Source: Deinococcus aquaedulcis (GTDB lineage Bacteria; Deinococcota; Deinococci; Deinococcales; Deinococcaceae). Taken from it: DNA of 64,000 nucleotides. The notes under the pieces are model-generated. The model was given only the letters and a program-made list of their open reading frames with translations, did not search any database and was not told the DNA's origin. Where the stretch lies: assembly GCF_019693445.1 (NCBI RefSeq), contig NZ_JAHRBL010000004.1, positions 62,001 through 126,000 on the forward strand, in the 5' to 3' direction. Of this stretch, positions 32,018 to 46,393 are shown piece by piece; positions within the stretch are counted from its first letter, which is position 1, and every line of letters begins with the position of its first letter. The translations under genes and the position numbers were made by a program.

Positions 32018-33082
32018 ATGACCCAGCCCCCCGTCCCCGAAGCCCCCGACGACGCCCGCTGGCAGGCCGTGGCGCAGCGTGACCCGGCGGCCGACGGCAC
32101 CTTCTGGTACGGGGTGCGCCGCACGAAGATTTACTGCCGCCCCAGCTGCCCGTCGCGCCGCCCGCTGCGCCCCAATGTCACCTTCTTTGAGTCGCCGGAG
32201 GCGGCCCAGGCGGCCGGCTACCGCGCCTGCCAGCGCTGCGCGGCAGACCGGGTGGGGGCTGTGGCCACCGCCCTGGCCCGCGCCCAGCACCTGCTGGACA
32301 CCGAGCCGGCCGCCCCGTCCCTGAAAGCCCTGGCAGCGGCGGTGGGGTTCAGCCCGTTTCACCTGCAGCGCGTGTTCAAGGCCCATTTTGGCGTCAGCCC
32401 CAAGCAGTACGCGCTGCGCGCGCGCACCGAGCGCCTGAAAACGCACCTGGGCGCGGGCCAGAGTGTCACGGCGGCCCTGTATGCGGCCGGGCACGACTCG
32501 CCGGCCACGCTGTATGCCCCCGCCACCGACCAGCTGGGCATGGCCCCACGCGCCTACGCCCGGGGCGGCCAGGGCGTTCAGGTGCGCTACGCGGTGGTCA
32601 CCGGCCCGCTGGGGCCCATGCTGGTGGCGGCCACGGCGCGCGGCCTGTGCGCGGTCCGCTTTGGCGAGCCCAGCGCCCTGCAGGCCGAACTGCGCGCGGA
32701 ATACCCCCACGCCACCCTCACCGAGGACCCCGCCACACTGGCCCCCTACACCGAGGGGCTGCAGGCCTTCCTGGCGGGGCGGCCCCTGCCTGCCTATCCC
32801 ACCGATCTGCCCGGCACCGCCTTTCAGCAGCGGGTGTGGGCGGCGCTGCGCCAGATTCCCCCCGGCGAAACCCGCACCTACGCGCAACTGGCGGCCCTGA
32901 TCGGCCAGCCAGGGGCGGTGCGCGCGGTGGCGCGGGCCTGCGCGGCCAATCCGGTGGCGCTGGTGGTGCCCTGCCACCGCATCGTGCCCAAGGCCGGCAC
33001 CGGCAGTGGCGGCTACCGCTGGGGCGCGGCGCGCAAGGCGCAGCTGCTGGCGCTGGAAGGCGCCTTGGCCCCTCCCTTCTGA
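32018..33082 (+). CDS. ada: Ada: methylphosphotriester/O6-methylguanine-DNA methyltransferase and regulator
   Basis: 354 residues with all three Ada parts. Residues 10-75: zinc-bound Ada domain, FWYGVRRTKIYCRPSCPSRRP (Cys40, the acceptor, and Cys44) and ACQRC. Residues about 85-180: AraC helix-turn-helix (LKALAAAVGFSPFHLQRVFKAHFGVSPKQYA). C-terminal methyltransferase: PPGETRTYAQLAALIGQPGAVRAVARACAANPVALVVPCHRIV with Cys319 in PCHR. It repairs alkylated DNA and activates its own regulon when methylated. Full family length. Confidence 0.96.
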   Translation: MTQPPVPEAPDDARWQAVAQRDPAADGTFWYGVRRTKIYCRPSCPSRRPLRPNVTFFESPEAAQAAGYRACQRCAADRVGAVATALARAQHLLDTEPAAPSLKALAAAVGFSPFHLQRVFKAHFGVSPKQYALRARTERLKTHLGAGQSVTAALYAAGHDSPATLYAPATDQLGMAPRAYARGGQGVQVRYAVVTGPLGPMLVAATARGLCAVRFGEPSALQAELRAEYPHATLTEDPATLAPYTEGLQAFLAGRPLPAYPTDLPGTAFQQRVWAALRQIPPGETRTYAQLAALIGQPGAVRAVARACAANPVALVVPCHRIVPKAGTGSGGYRWGAARKAQLLALEGALAPPF

Positions 33083-33133
33083 CCTTCACCCACCTGTTGT
33101 CCGGGCAGCGCACGTGGGCCCGGCTGGAGTCCT

Positions 33134-33742
33134 ATGTCTGACCACATCCCCCTGACCCCCAAGATGTTTTATCTCGGGACGCCGGTCGTCCTGATCAGCA
33201 CCCTCAACGAGGACGGCAGCGCCAATCTGGCCCCCATGTCGTCGGCGTGGTGGCTGGGCGACCACTGCCTGCTGGGCCTGAGCACGCGGTCGCACACCGT
33301 GACCAACCTGCGCCGCGAGGGCCGCGCGGTCCTCAACCTGCCCGACGCCTCGCTGGTGGACGCCGTGGATCGCCTCGCCCTGACCACCGGCCGCGCCGAC
33401 GTGCCGGAGTACAAGCGGGCGATGGGCTACCGCTTCGAGCCGGACAAGTTCGCAGCAGCCGGCCTGACCCCGTCCCCCGCCACCCCCGGCTGGCCGCCCC
33501 GCGTGGCCGAGTGCCCGGTGCAGCTGGAGGTGGAACTGCTGAGTGACCGCCCGCTGAGTGCCCCGCACCTGACGGCCCTGGAGGTGCGCGTGGTGCGCAG
33601 TTTCTTTGCTCCCGCCATCCTGAACCCGGCGCGGCGCCACCATGTGGACCCGGACCGCTGGCGCCCCCTGATCATGAGTTTCTGCGAGTTCTACAGCCTC
33701 GGCGAGCAGGTGCACCCGTCGCGGCTGGCCGCTGTGTTCTGA
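33134..33742 (+). CDS. flavin reductase-like (FMN-binding) protein
   Basis: 202 residues. YLGTPVVLISTLNEDGSANLAPMSSAWWLGDHCLLGLSTRSHTVTNLRREGRAVLNLPD matches the flavin-reductase/FMN-binding split barrel; family members bind FMN. ECPVQLEVELLSDRPL follows. Starts 51 bases after ada and may be co-transcribed with it; followed by a strong terminator. Substrate unknown. Confidence 0.85.
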   Translation: MSDHIPLTPKMFYLGTPVVLISTLNEDGSANLAPMSSAWWLGDHCLLGLSTRSHTVTNLRREGRAVLNLPDASLVDAVDRLALTTGRADVPEYKRAMGYRFEPDKFAAAGLTPSPATPGWPPRVAECPVQLEVELLSDRPLSAPHLTALEVRVVRSFFAPAILNPARRHHVDPDRWRPLIMSFCEFYSLGEQVHPSRLAAVF

Positions 33743-33761
33743 AGCGCCGCCCAACAACAAA

Positions 33762-33798
33762 GGAGGGGGCCGCTGGCAACTTGCCAGCGGCCCCCTCC
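33762..33798 (+). terminator. strong hairpin after the flavin reductase-like gene
   Basis: Sixteen-base perfect stem (33762-33777 with 33783-33798) and a five-base loop. The tail has few Ts, so termination strength is inferred from the stem alone. Confidence 0.65.
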
Positions 33799-33855
33799 CC
33801 TTGCCCGTTCATACGGGATGAAAATGACGTACATCTCTCGTGCTCGCTGGTCCTG

Positions 33856-33925
33856 TTCCCCTCTCCCCTCGTGGGAGAGGGAGGGAGGAGCGGAGCGACG
33901 GAAGGGTGAGGGGGCCACCGCGTGG
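33856..33925. repeat. GC-rich dispersed intergenic repeat fragment
   Basis: CCCCTCTCCCC...GTGGGA...GGGTGAGGGGGC resembles the outer part of the repeat copy near 60.2-60.3 kb. Lies between the flavin reductase gene and the 3' end of ruvB. Confidence 0.4.
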
Positions 33926-33958
33926 CTCGGACGGGTATGGCATCCCTTGAGTTCCGTA

Positions 33959-34957
<999 letters not shown>

Positions 34958-34964
34958 ACCAAAC

Positions 34965-34970
34965 AGTGTA
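34965..34970 (-). promoter_or_regulatory. -10 box of ruvB, probably leaderless
   Basis: TACACT on the minus strand, seven bases before the ATG at 34957. Confidence 0.55.
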
Positions 34971-35030
34971 GCGCGATTCTGCCCAGAGCGGAATAAGGTG
35001 GGGCACAAAGAGGGGGGAGGTCGGTCGGCC

Positions 35031-35720
35031 TCAGTTGGCGTACTGACGGATCAGGCCGGGCAGATCGCGGTCCAGGGTGCCGTCAATGACCGCTGCGTTG
35101 CCGTACATCCGCACAAAGCGGCCCTGGCCGTCCACCACACTCACCTGATCGCCGTGTAGCCGGGCGGCCTGGGCGGCGCTGGCACCCGCCGCCTGGGCGT
35201 TGTCGGCGCCGCTGCCCTGCTGGCCGCCCGTGTGGGCGCTGTGGTCCTGGGCCGGCAGAGGCTTCACATTCGCCACGAACATCTGGCGGGCGGCTTCGTC
35301 AATGGCAGCGGCCTTGCCCGTCAGGCCGGTGAACGCAGGGTCAAAGCGGGCCAGGTAGTCACGCACCATGGCGGGCGTGTCGTGTTCGGGGTCCACGGTG
35401 ATGAACTGCACCTGCACTTTCTGCTGCTGCGCGGGGGTCAGGGCCGCGTAGGAATTCTTCAGGCTGGCCAGGGTGGCGGGGCAGACATCCGGGCAGCGCA
35501 CGAAGCCGTAGAACACCAGCCGCAGCCGGCCGTCGCTGGTGGCCAGGGTGGTGGGCTGGCCGCGTTCGTTCAGCAGGGCCAGGGCAGGTAGGGGTTTGGG
35601 GTCATCCAGGGCCTCTCCCCCCAGGGGGGCCGGGCGGCCTCGCCACAGCAGGAGGGCGGCCAGAATGGCGGCCAGCAGCAGCAGGGCGGCTGTGACGGCT
35701 CGGGGGGTGAGGGACTTCAT
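35031..35720 (-). CDS. SCO1/SenC copper chaperone for cytochrome oxidase
   Basis: 229 residues. One N-terminal membrane anchor ([18 protein letters not shown]), then a thioredoxin fold with the copper motif CPDVC ([22 protein letters not shown]), the [24 protein letters not shown] segment and a conserved C-terminal His in [14 protein letters not shown] proteins deliver copper to, or reduce, the CuA site of cytochrome oxidase subunit II, here encoded at 45201. An Ala/Gln/His-rich insert (about residues 155-180) replaces part of the usual loop. Confidence 0.92.
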   Translation of the reverse strand: MKSLTPRAVTAALLLLAAILAALLLWRGRPAPLGGEALDDPKPLPALALLNERGQPTTLATSDGRLRLVFYGFVRCPDVCPATLASLKNSYAALTPAQQQKVQVQFITVDPEHDTPAMVRDYLARFDPAFTGLTGKAAAIDEAARQMFVANVKPLPAQDHSAHTGGQQGSGADNAQAAGASAAQAARLHGDQVSVVDGQGRFVRMYGNAAVIDGTLDRDLPGLIRQYAN

Positions 35721-36347
35721 GGGGGGTAGGGTAGGGGAGGGGGATGGGGTGGGGTGTCCCAGGGGTGGGGTGGTTGAGTCTGCGGGCTTGCCCCACCCCC
35801 CCAGCCCCCCTACCCCGGACTCGCAGAGCTGCGTAGCAGAGGGGCAGGGGGGAGTTTTTCCGCTGCGCTCGGCAAACGTTGACTGACGGTGTGGGGTGGC
35901 CTTCCTTCGCCCCGCTGTGTACGCCGTCGCCTTTCTCCGCCCATCGCCTCACGCCCGCGCGCTGCGCGCACGACGGCTTCCGTTGCTGGCCTCGTGAAGG
36001 TGGAGGGCAGGGACGCTTAGGGCACGAGGTTCTACTTTAAAAACCGTGTGGTCCGTTTTGGATCGTGCGTCGGAAAAGGGTGGCCACAAGGTTTGAACTC
36101 CTCCCCCTTGTAGGGGGCTCGCAGAGCTGCGCCGCAGAGGTTGGATGGGAGGTGTCCGGGCCGAGCGTCTCGAAGGCTCTCCTCTCGTGGCTTGCTTGAG
36201 AATGGTTCGAAGCCTTTGTCAAAGCATCTGCTACAACTTGTGGTCTGCTCCCTGGCCCCTTGCCCGCGCGGAGCTTCTCTCATTCCTGCCTGCCAAAAAA
36301 ATCCCGGGCCTTTCCAGACCCGGAGATGAAGCACCTTCTTTTCGGTT
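35721..36347. other. 627-base intergenic region made largely of dispersed repeats
   Basis: No gene I can support. 35790-36045 is a copy of the 240-bp repeat family. 36100-36300 contains a second fragment with CTCGCAGAGCTGCGCCGCAGAG, also found near 35820 and, inverted, near 60240. The last 40 bases carry a possible minus-strand terminator (CCCGGGCCTTTCCAGACCCGG) for the downstream stress protein gene. Confidence 0.5.
35790..36045 (+). repeat. dispersed 240-bp GC-rich repeat, copy 1
   Basis: Shares with the copies near 51.6 and 60.4 kb, in order: CCCCACCCCCCAGCCCCC, GGGGCAGGGGGGAG, GCTGCGCT..GCAA, CCCGCGCGCTGCGCGCACGACGG, and GAGGTTCTACTTT at the end. More divergent in the middle than the other two. 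Confidence 0.6.
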
Positions 36348-36947
36348 TTAGTGGCCGTCTTGGCCGGTGCGTTCGCTTTGCAAGCGGCCACCGCCCACCA
36401 CGTCGTCGAGTTTCACGGCGCCGTGCTTGCGCATCAGGCTCAGGGCTTCGTCGGCGCGCGCGCCGCTGGGGTCACGGGCGATCACCAGCACGTGGCCGCC
36501 CTTGAGGCCCTGGTAGAACTTCTCGGCCTGGGCGGCAGGCACGCCCATGCGGCGCAGGAGCTTCACGTAGTCGCCGTGGTCGCTGCCGGCCAGCGCGCCG
36601 AACAGGCCGCCCAGGGCCGCGCCGCCGATCACGCCGAACAGGATGCCAAACAGGCCGCCTTCCTGGTAAATCCGGGTAATCGGAAAGGCCAGCAGCAGCA
36701 GCCAGATGGGCACGGTCAGCGCCAGTCCTGCCAGGGTGCCGCCGATCATGCCGCGAATCACCGAGGCCGAGCCGGCCGGTTCGCCGGCTTCGGGGCTCAC
36801 GCCGGTGCGCTGCGCAATGTCGTCTTCCGCCACCACGTCGGTCAGGGCAAAGCCCAGGTGGTCGCGGTCAAAGCCGCGCTGTTGCAGGGCCTGCAGCACG
36901 CCCTGGGCCTGCTGAGGTTCGCGAAAGAGAGCCACAACGCTTTCCAT
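36348..36947 (-). CDS. general-stress-type protein with glycine-zipper membrane segment
   Basis: 199 residues. N-terminal SVVALFREPQQAQGVLQALQQRGFDRDHLGF resembles the YflT/heat-induced stress domain (beta-alpha-beta). Two hydrophobic segments follow: GMIGGTLAGLALTVPIWLLLLAFPI and LFGILFGVIGGAALGGLFGALAG, the latter glycine-zipper-like. The ending GGHVLVIARDPSGARADEALSLMRKHGAV repeats the first domain's fold. Probably a membrane-associated stress protein; exact role unknown. Confidence 0.75.
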   Translation of the reverse strand: MESVVALFREPQQAQGVLQALQQRGFDRDHLGFALTDVVAEDDIAQRTGVSPEAGEPAGSASVIRGMIGGTLAGLALTVPIWLLLLAFPITRIYQEGGLFGILFGVIGGAALGGLFGALAGSDHGDYVKLLRRMGVPAAQAEKFYQGLKGGHVLVIARDPSGARADEALSLMRKHGAVKLDDVVGGGRLQSERTGQDGH

Positions 36948-37072
36948 ACCCCGTTTTGTAGCATGAGGCGGCTGTCACCTGCGAGGGACAAAGGGCGGCC
37001 CCACGCTGCGCGTCGCTTTAGAGACGGGTGGGGAAGGGTGGGGCCGGTACGTTTTGCCCAGGGGCCCTTTTC

Positions 37073-37078
37073 TATACT
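37073..37078 (+). promoter_or_regulatory. -10 box of the polyprenyl synthase gene, probably leaderless
   Basis: TATACT six bases before the ATG at 37085; the intervening GACCGC is not a Shine-Dalgarno. Confidence 0.6.
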
Positions 37079-37084
37079 GACCGC

Positions 37085-38059
37085 ATGACTGGCGTGGCAG
37101 CGGTGGCCCTTCCCGACGCAGCGTTTGAAGCGCGCCTGCGCGAGGTGCTGCGCTCCCGCGTGGAGTTCATTGAGCTGATCGGGGACGATCTGGTGGCGGC
37201 GGGTGGCAAGCGCGTGCGGCCCCTGATCACCTACCTTGCTGCGCAGGCGCTGGGCGCCGGGCCCGGCGGGGCCACGTGGCGCCATGTGCGCGACCTGGGC
37301 GTGGGGGTGGAACTCCTGCACTCGGCCTCGCTCCTGCACGATGACCTGATCGACGACGCCGACACCCGCCGGGGCCAGCAGGCCGCCTTCCGGCGCTTTG
37401 GCAACGTGGTGAGCGTCATGAGCGGCGACTTTATGCTTTCGCGGCTGCTGGGGCTGCTCTCTGGACTGCCCGGCAGCCCGGAGCTGACGCGCCTGTTTGG
37501 CGAGACGGCCAGCGTGATCTGCGAGGGCGAGGTGCTGCAGTTTCAGGTGGCCGCCTACGCCGATTACAGCTGGGCCAACTACCTGCAGGTCATCCACGGC
37601 AAGACCGCCGCCCTCACCGAGTTGGCCGCCGCCGCCCCAGCGGTGCTGCTGGGGGTCCCGGCCACGGAGCAAGGGGCCCTGGCCACCTACGGCCGCGAAT
37701 TCGGCATGGCCTTTCAGATGCAAGACGACCTGCTGGACCTGACGGGCGACGAGCAGCGCACCGGCAAACCCGTGGGCGGTGACCTGCGCGAGGGCAAGGC
37801 CACCGGGCCAGTCCTGCACCTGCTGGACGGCCCCCACGCCGACGAGGTGCGCGAACTCCTGGAGCGCCGCGCCGCCCAGCCCGGCGACGTGGCCCGCGTG
37901 CAGGCGCTGGCCGAACAGACCGGCGCCCTGGCCGCCACCCGCGAGGAAATCCGCCGCCGCGCCGCGCTGGCGACCTCGGCCCTGCAGGCGCTGGGGTCCT
38001 CGGAGGCCCAGGGGGCCCTGGCCGGGCTGGCGGCCCGCGAGATCGAGCGCCGCAGCTAA
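37085..38059 (+). CDS. trans-polyprenyl diphosphate synthase
   Basis: 324 residues. Extends allylic diphosphates with isopentenyl diphosphate, most likely for the menaquinone side chain. First Asp-rich motif near residue 86 (LLHDDLIDDADTRRG), second in FQMQDDLLDLTGDEQRTGKPVGGDLREGKATGP; both are intact. KRVRPLITYLAAQALG is the conserved N-terminal KxxRP site. Start chosen at MTGVAAVALPD because a -10 box sits directly before it. Chain length cannot be read reliably. Confidence 0.93.
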   Translation: MTGVAAVALPDAAFEARLREVLRSRVEFIELIGDDLVAAGGKRVRPLITYLAAQALGAGPGGATWRHVRDLGVGVELLHSASLLHDDLIDDADTRRGQQAAFRRFGNVVSVMSGDFMLSRLLGLLSGLPGSPELTRLFGETASVICEGEVLQFQVAAYADYSWANYLQVIHGKTAALTELAAAAPAVLLGVPATEQGALATYGREFGMAFQMQDDLLDLTGDEQRTGKPVGGDLREGKATGPVLHLLDGPHADEVRELLERRAAQPGDVARVQALAEQTGALAATREEIRRRAALATSALQALGSSEAQGALAGLAAREIERRS

Positions 38060-38382
38060 GAAACGCCTTTCTGTCTGCCATTGCCGAACGAAGGGGACTG
38101 GGGGCCTGCCGGCACAACCCAACAAGCTGACCTTTCAAATGTGAGGTTCTGCTGCGCTGACACGGCGGTCCACACGTTGGAACCGCTTCAGTCTTGCACC
38201 GTGTACAGCGTGGTTTTCCTGCCTTGACCCCGGGGGCACTGACCGCTACAACGGGGGCGGCCTGCGCGGACACCGCGCGGGGGCTAGGCCCTGTCTATGC
38301 GACCCAAAAGGGGCGTGTATGCTTCGGGCAGCCAATCCACCACACCCCATCACATTCCCACCGAAGGGAAGGAGACCGTCAC
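38060..38382. other. 323-base intergenic region upstream of the glutamate dehydrogenase pair
   Basis: No gene. Contains a promoter candidate, TTGACC-17-TACAAC (38224-38252), and near the end the Shine-Dalgarno AAGGAG (38369-38374). The implied leader is about 120 bases, long enough for regulation, but no known riboswitch was recognised. Confidence 0.5.
38224..38252 (+). promoter_or_regulatory. sigma-70-type promoter candidate for the gdh genes
   Basis: TTGACC at 38224-38229 and TACAAC at 38247-38252 with a 17-base spacer. Confidence 0.45.
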
Positions 38383-39627
<1,245 letters not shown>

Positions 39628-39670
39628 CGCAGATGGCTGAAGGCCAATGGCCGATGGCGAACAGCGGAAG
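39628..39670. repeat. GCAGATGGC-type short repeat
   Basis: GCAGATGGCTGAAGGCC followed by AATGGCCGATGGCG, related to the repeats at 41090 and 55266. Sits between the two gdh genes. Confidence 0.4.
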
Positions 39671-39746
39671 CCAGAGCACCTAGCCCCTGCTGTTCCCACT
39701 CCCCACAACCCACTTCACTACTCCCCCTCCGAAGGAGGCCCTCCCA

Positions 39747-41069
<1,323 letters not shown>

Positions 41070-41090
41070 GGCGCTGACGCGCCGCAGAAC

Positions 41091-41135
41091 GCAAATGGTC
41101 AATGGCAGATGGCAGCGGGTGTTAAGCCATCTGCT
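41091..41135. terminator. hairpin repeat between gdhB and panB
   Basis: GCAGATGGC (41103-41111) and GCCATCTGC (41124-41132) form a nine-base perfect stem between two convergent genes. It belongs to the GCAGATGGC repeat family. Confidence 0.55.
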
Positions 41136-41149
41136 TTCTGCCGTCAACC

Positions 41150-41971
41150 TCAGTACAGCTTGTCCAGCACGTCGTCTTTCATCACGAAGGCGTTTTCCTT
41201 GGTGGGGAAGGCGCGCGTGCGGACCTCGGCGGCGTAGGCTTCAATGGCTTCGCGGGCGGCGCGGCCCAGTTCGGCGTAGCGCTTGGCGATCTTCTTGTCT
41301 TCGCCCTCGTAGAGGCCCAGCAGGTCATGGGTCACCAGCACCTGGCCGTCGCAGTGAAGGCCGGCCCCAATGCCGATGGTGGGAATGGCCAGGCGGTCGC
41401 TGATTAAGCGGGCCAAGCGGGCGGGAATGGCTTCGAGCACCACCGAGAACGCCCCGGCCGCTTCCAGGGCCAGGGCGCCGTCCAGCGTCAGGCGGGCCGA
41501 GGCGTCGTCCTTGCCCTGCACGCGCAGGCCGCCCTGAGCGGTGGCGGTCTGGGGCATCAGGCCCACGTGGCCCATCACGGGAATACCGTTACGGGTCAGC
41601 GTCTGCACCACTTCCAGGATTTCGGGGGTGGCGCCTTCCATCTTGATGGCGTCGGCACCCGTGTCCTGAATGACCTTGACCGCGTTGCGCATGGCGTCCT
41701 GTACGCCGGTGTGGTAGGTGCCAAAGGGCAGGTCCACCACCATGAAGGTCTGGGGCGCGCCCCGGCGCACAGCGCGGGCATGGTGAATCATGTCGCCCAG
41801 CGTGACCGGCGCCGTGGAGTCGTAGCCCAGGACCACGTTGCCCAGGGAGTCGCCCACCAGAATCACGTCCACCCCGGCCGCCTCGGCATGACGGCCACCG
41901 GGGTAGTCGTAGGCCGTGACCATCACCAGGGGCTGCGCCAGCGTCTGCAGTTCGGGAATGCTGCGTTTCAT
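41150..41971 (-). CDS. panB: 3-methyl-2-oxobutanoate hydroxymethyltransferase
   Basis: 273 residues, normal length. First step of pantothenate synthesis: adds hydroxymethyl from methylene-tetrahydrofolate to 2-oxoisovalerate. Family signatures: [63 protein letters not shown] with the metal/catalytic region, GHVGLMPQT, and [23 protein letters not shown]. Monocistronic, convergent with gdhB. Confidence 0.97.
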   Translation of the reverse strand: MKRSIPELQTLAQPLVMVTAYDYPGGRHAEAAGVDVILVGDSLGNVVLGYDSTAPVTLGDMIHHARAVRRGAPQTFMVVDLPFGTYHTGVQDAMRNAVKVIQDTGADAIKMEGATPEILEVVQTLTRNGIPVMGHVGLMPQTATAQGGLRVQGKDDASARLTLDGALALEAAGAFSVVLEAIPARLARLISDRLAIPTIGIGAGLHCDGQVLVTHDLLGLYEGEDKKIAKRYAELGRAAREAIEAYAAEVRTRAFPTKENAFVMKDDVLDKLY

Positions 41972-42352
41972 GCCGCCCCAGCGTAACAGAGGGGGGCAAG
42001 CGCCGCTGGACTAGGGGTTCAGGGCGGCGGTGGGTCGGAAACCGTTTTCGATAGGAAGGCTGAGCAGCGTAACGCTACGGCGCGGAGACTCAGGGCAAGA
42101 GTTCAGACCTGGGTTCAAGGGAGACGAGCAGGCCATGCGAGAAACGTCCTCTGTTAAGCGGCTTTTCAAGTCCCGTCTTCTGCAGCTCAGCTCTGCGAAG
42201 CCCTCTGGTCGGTTAGCCCCGTGCATTCGTCACCGCTCAGCCGGATGCCCCAGCACACCCTGCAAAGCCAGCACAAACCCAGCCGTGACCCTGCGAAGTC
42301 CATAACAAAGCCCCGCCTGAAGTGGCGGGGCTCTGGGCTCACCTGTCCGGGC
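41972..42352. other. 381-base intergenic region
   Basis: No supported gene. Small open frames run through it but lack a ribosome site. AACGCTACGGCG...GGGCAAGAG (42070-42105) faintly recalls the 240-bp repeat family. The right end carries the terminator at 42309. Confidence 0.4.
42309..42332 (-). terminator. intrinsic terminator of the DUF420 gene
   Basis: Nine-base perfect stem AGCCCCGCC / GGCGGGGCT with a six-base loop; on the minus strand it is followed by TTTGTTATGG. Confidence 0.75.
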
Positions 42353-42835
<483 letters not shown>

Positions 42836-42846
42836 AGTCGAGCCGC

Positions 42847-42852
42847 AGTGTA
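42847..42852 (-). promoter_or_regulatory. -10 box of the DUF420 gene
   Basis: TACACT on the minus strand, eleven bases before the ATG at 42835; leader only a few bases. Confidence 0.5.
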
Positions 42853-42941
42853 CGGGCCGGGGCGCAGGGCAGGTGTCCGCCCCCCAGTGGGTCTGGGCAC
42901 CGGGGCGGCCCTGGGGACAATTTGCCGCTGCCCCGGCCCGG

Positions 42942-42947
42942 TAGAAT
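42942..42947 (+). promoter_or_regulatory. -10 box of the ctaA operon
   Basis: TAGAAT about 60 bases before the ATG at 43008. A GGCGAGG Shine-Dalgarno (42991-42997) ends ten bases before that ATG, favouring it over the ATG at 42999. Confidence 0.45.
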
Positions 42948-43007
42948 GCCGGGTGTTGACCGTCGCGTTCACCCTGCAGGGCGCCGCTGGCGGCGAGGAT
43001 GGTGACC

Positions 43008-43966
43008 ATGAGTGGAACGCTGACAGTGCCCCGTGCCCAGATCGGGGCGTGGCTTCCCCGGCTGGCCTGGGCGGCGCTGGCTTATAACGTGCTGGTCATT
43101 CTGTGGGGCGCCGTGGTGCGCATCACAGGGGCCGGGGCCGGCTGCGGCGATCACTGGCCGCTATGTAACGGCGTGGTGGTGCCCCAGAGCCCCGGGGTGC
43201 ACACCGCCATTGAATTCAGCCACCGCGTCACCAGTGGCCTGAGCGGCCTGCTGGCCATTGGCCTCGTGGCGCTGGCCACGCAGACCACCCCCAAGGGCCA
43301 CCCCGCCCGCCTGGGGGCCGGGCTCAGCCTGGGCCTGATCATCTTGGAGGGGCTGGTGGGCGCCGTACAGGTGCGCCTGGGCCTGACCGCCGATTCGGCC
43401 CACCCGGCACGCGGCCTGATTCAGGGCATTCACCTCGCCAACACCTTTGTGCTGCTGGGCGCGCTGCTGCTCACGGCCCTGTGGGCGTCCGGTGCCCCCC
43501 GGCTGCGGCTGCGGGCCCAGGGCCTGGTGGGCGGCTGGAGCGCGGTGGGGCTGGTGCTGCTGCTGCTGCTGGGCATGGCGGGCGCCGTGACCGCCCTGGG
43601 CGATCTGCTGTTCGTGCCGCAGGGGAACACACCCATCGAAACGGTGAAGCGTGACTTTGGGCCCACCGCCACCCTCATCGAGAACCTGCGCGTGGTTCAC
43701 CCCATGCTGGCGGTGCTCAGCAGCGCGTTTCTGGTGTGGCTGGGCGTGTTCCTGCGCCGCGAGCGCCCCGGCGCGGCTGTGCAGCGCTGGAGCGCCGTGA
43801 TGTGGGGCCTGCTGGCCGTGCAGATGCTGGCGGGCTTTGCAAATGTGGCCCTCAAGGCCCCGGACTGGATGCAGCTGTCTCACCTCGCGCTGGCCTGCGC
43901 CCTGTGGCTGGCCACCGCCCTGATGATCTTTCATGCCCTCACCACGCCGCCCGCCCAGGACCGCGC

Positions 43967-43970
<4 letters not shown>
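43008..43970 (+). CDS. ctaA: heme A synthase
   Basis: 320 residues, COX15/CtaA family; oxidises the heme O C8 methyl to make heme A. Eight hydrophobic segments. [20 protein letters not shown] holds the cysteine pair and GAGxxCxDWPxC-like loop; [12 protein letters not shown] and [25 protein letters not shown] provide heme-ligand histidines. The stop overlaps the ctaB start (ATGA), so ctaA and ctaB are coupled. Confidence 0.93.
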
Positions 43971-44884
<914 letters not shown>

Positions 44885-45200
44885 GGGGCCGTCAGAGGGT
44901 TTCTTCATCTTTCCGGGCCTGTCGCCTCTGCGCGTGCAGGCCCGGTGTCATAAGGGCCTACGGCACACGCCCCTGAAGTGGCCTGGGGGGCTTGGCCCGG
45001 GTCGCCAGAAGCGCGCCAAAAACAGGACACATGCCTACAGCCCCATCTGGTCTCATGCGGGGCGGGGCTGACCGCTCGGTAGAATGGGCGCGGCCGTCAA
45101 GAGTGGCGCCGGGCCGCACCGGGCGTTTCCTGAGGGGCGCGGCCCTCGCGCAAGGGCGCGCAGAACGTTTTACACTGCGAGGAAGAGGAAAGGAGTGACG
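44885..45200. other. 316-base region between ctaB and coxB
   Basis: Holds a nine-base hairpin CCGGGCCTG / CAGGCCCGG (44913-44921 and 44937-44945) after ctaB, then two -10 candidates, TAGAAT at 45080-45085 and TACACT at 45171-45176, and the Shine-Dalgarno AAAGGAG at 45189-45195. No gene seen. Confidence 0.55.
45171..45195 (+). promoter_or_regulatory. promoter-proximal -10 box and Shine-Dalgarno of coxB
   Basis: TACACT (45171-45176) and AAAGGAG (45189-45195), five bases before TTG at 45201. The Shine-Dalgarno overlaps the in-frame GTG at 45195, so TTG is the preferred start. Confidence 0.5.
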
Positions 45201-46393
45201 TTGAATACCACACACCGCCACAGCGGCACACGGCGATCCAGGTGGGCACTGGCCCCCCTGGCGGTTTTGGGTACGGCCCTGCTCACCGGCTGTCAGCAGG
45301 CGCAGCAGAGCCTCTCGATTGGGGACATGGCGTCGGCTTTCAACCGGGAAATCTGGGTGATGAGCCTGTGGGCCATTGCGCTCTCGATCATCATCTTCCT
45401 GGGCGTGTCGTTCGCGCTGTTCTACACGGTGCAGAAGTTCCGTGAAGACAAGCACGACGCGCCGCCCGCGCAGTTTCACGGCAACAACAAGCTGGAAATC
45501 TGGCTGGTCGCGGTGCCCGTGGTGATCGTGATTTTCCTGAGCGTGCTGACCGTGCGCTCCATGGCGATCCTGAACCCCACCCCGGAGCAGGCCACCAAGA
45601 TTGACATTCTGGCCAAGCAGTTCTGGTGGAATTTCGAATACCCCGAGCAGAAGGCCGACGCAGGCGGCAACGTGGCCAACGGCAACGAGATGCTGATGCC
45701 CACCAAGCAGCCGGTGGCCCTGACCGTGACCAGCGGCGACGTGATTCACGGTTTCTGGGCGCCCAACATTGGGGGTCAGCGCGCCGCCATGCCCGCCGTC
45801 AAGAAGACGTGGAACGTGGACACGGACCGCGCCGGCGTCTACCAGGGCAACTGTTCGCAGTTGTGCGGGGCCAGCCACGCCAACATGCGCTACAAGGTGA
45901 TTGCGCTGGATCAGGCCCGTTATGACGCCACCCTGGCCGCCATGAAGGCCTACCGCGCCCCTGAACCCGCCCCCGGCAGCCCGGAGGAACTGGGCTACAA
46001 GCTCTTCATGCAGGGCAAGCCCGCCACGGGCGCCGCGACCTGCGCGGGCTGTCACCGCGTGCAGGGCACCCCGGCGGCGGGCGTGGTGGGCCCGGACCTG
46101 AGCTTCTTCGGCACCCGCCGCACCCTCGGCGCGGGGATGTGGGAAGGACAGAAGGCCCAGGACATGCTGATTCCCTGGCTCAAGCACGCGCCCCAAGTCA
46201 AGCCCGGCGCCCTGATGCCCAGCTATGACGGCAGCGAGTACATGGCGAACGGCAAGATGCAGAAGGGTGGCGTTCTGACCGACCAGGAGATCAATGCAAT
46301 CGCCGCCTACCTGCGCAGCCTCAAGCTGCCGGAAGAAGCGGACTACTGGCGTGACGTGCCCGTGATCGGCGCGTCCGGCAACGGAGGCACCCA

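Noticed and set aside
31910..32977. N-terminal extension of the ArsC-like gene over ada
   Set aside because: The family start is the ATG at 31909; the extension is antisense to ada and low-complexity.
36141..36351. Short open frames in the 35.7-36.3 kb gap
   Set aside because: They lie in repeat sequence, overlap each other in several frames and lack starts with ribosome sites.
42030..42305. Open frame of 91 codons in the panB-ctaM gap
   Set aside because: No ribosome site, unusual composition, and partial resemblance to intergenic repeats.
42956..43007. TTG/GTG starts right after the ctaA -10 box
   Set aside because: Neither is in frame with ctaA; an in-frame stop (TGA) lies at 42957-42959.
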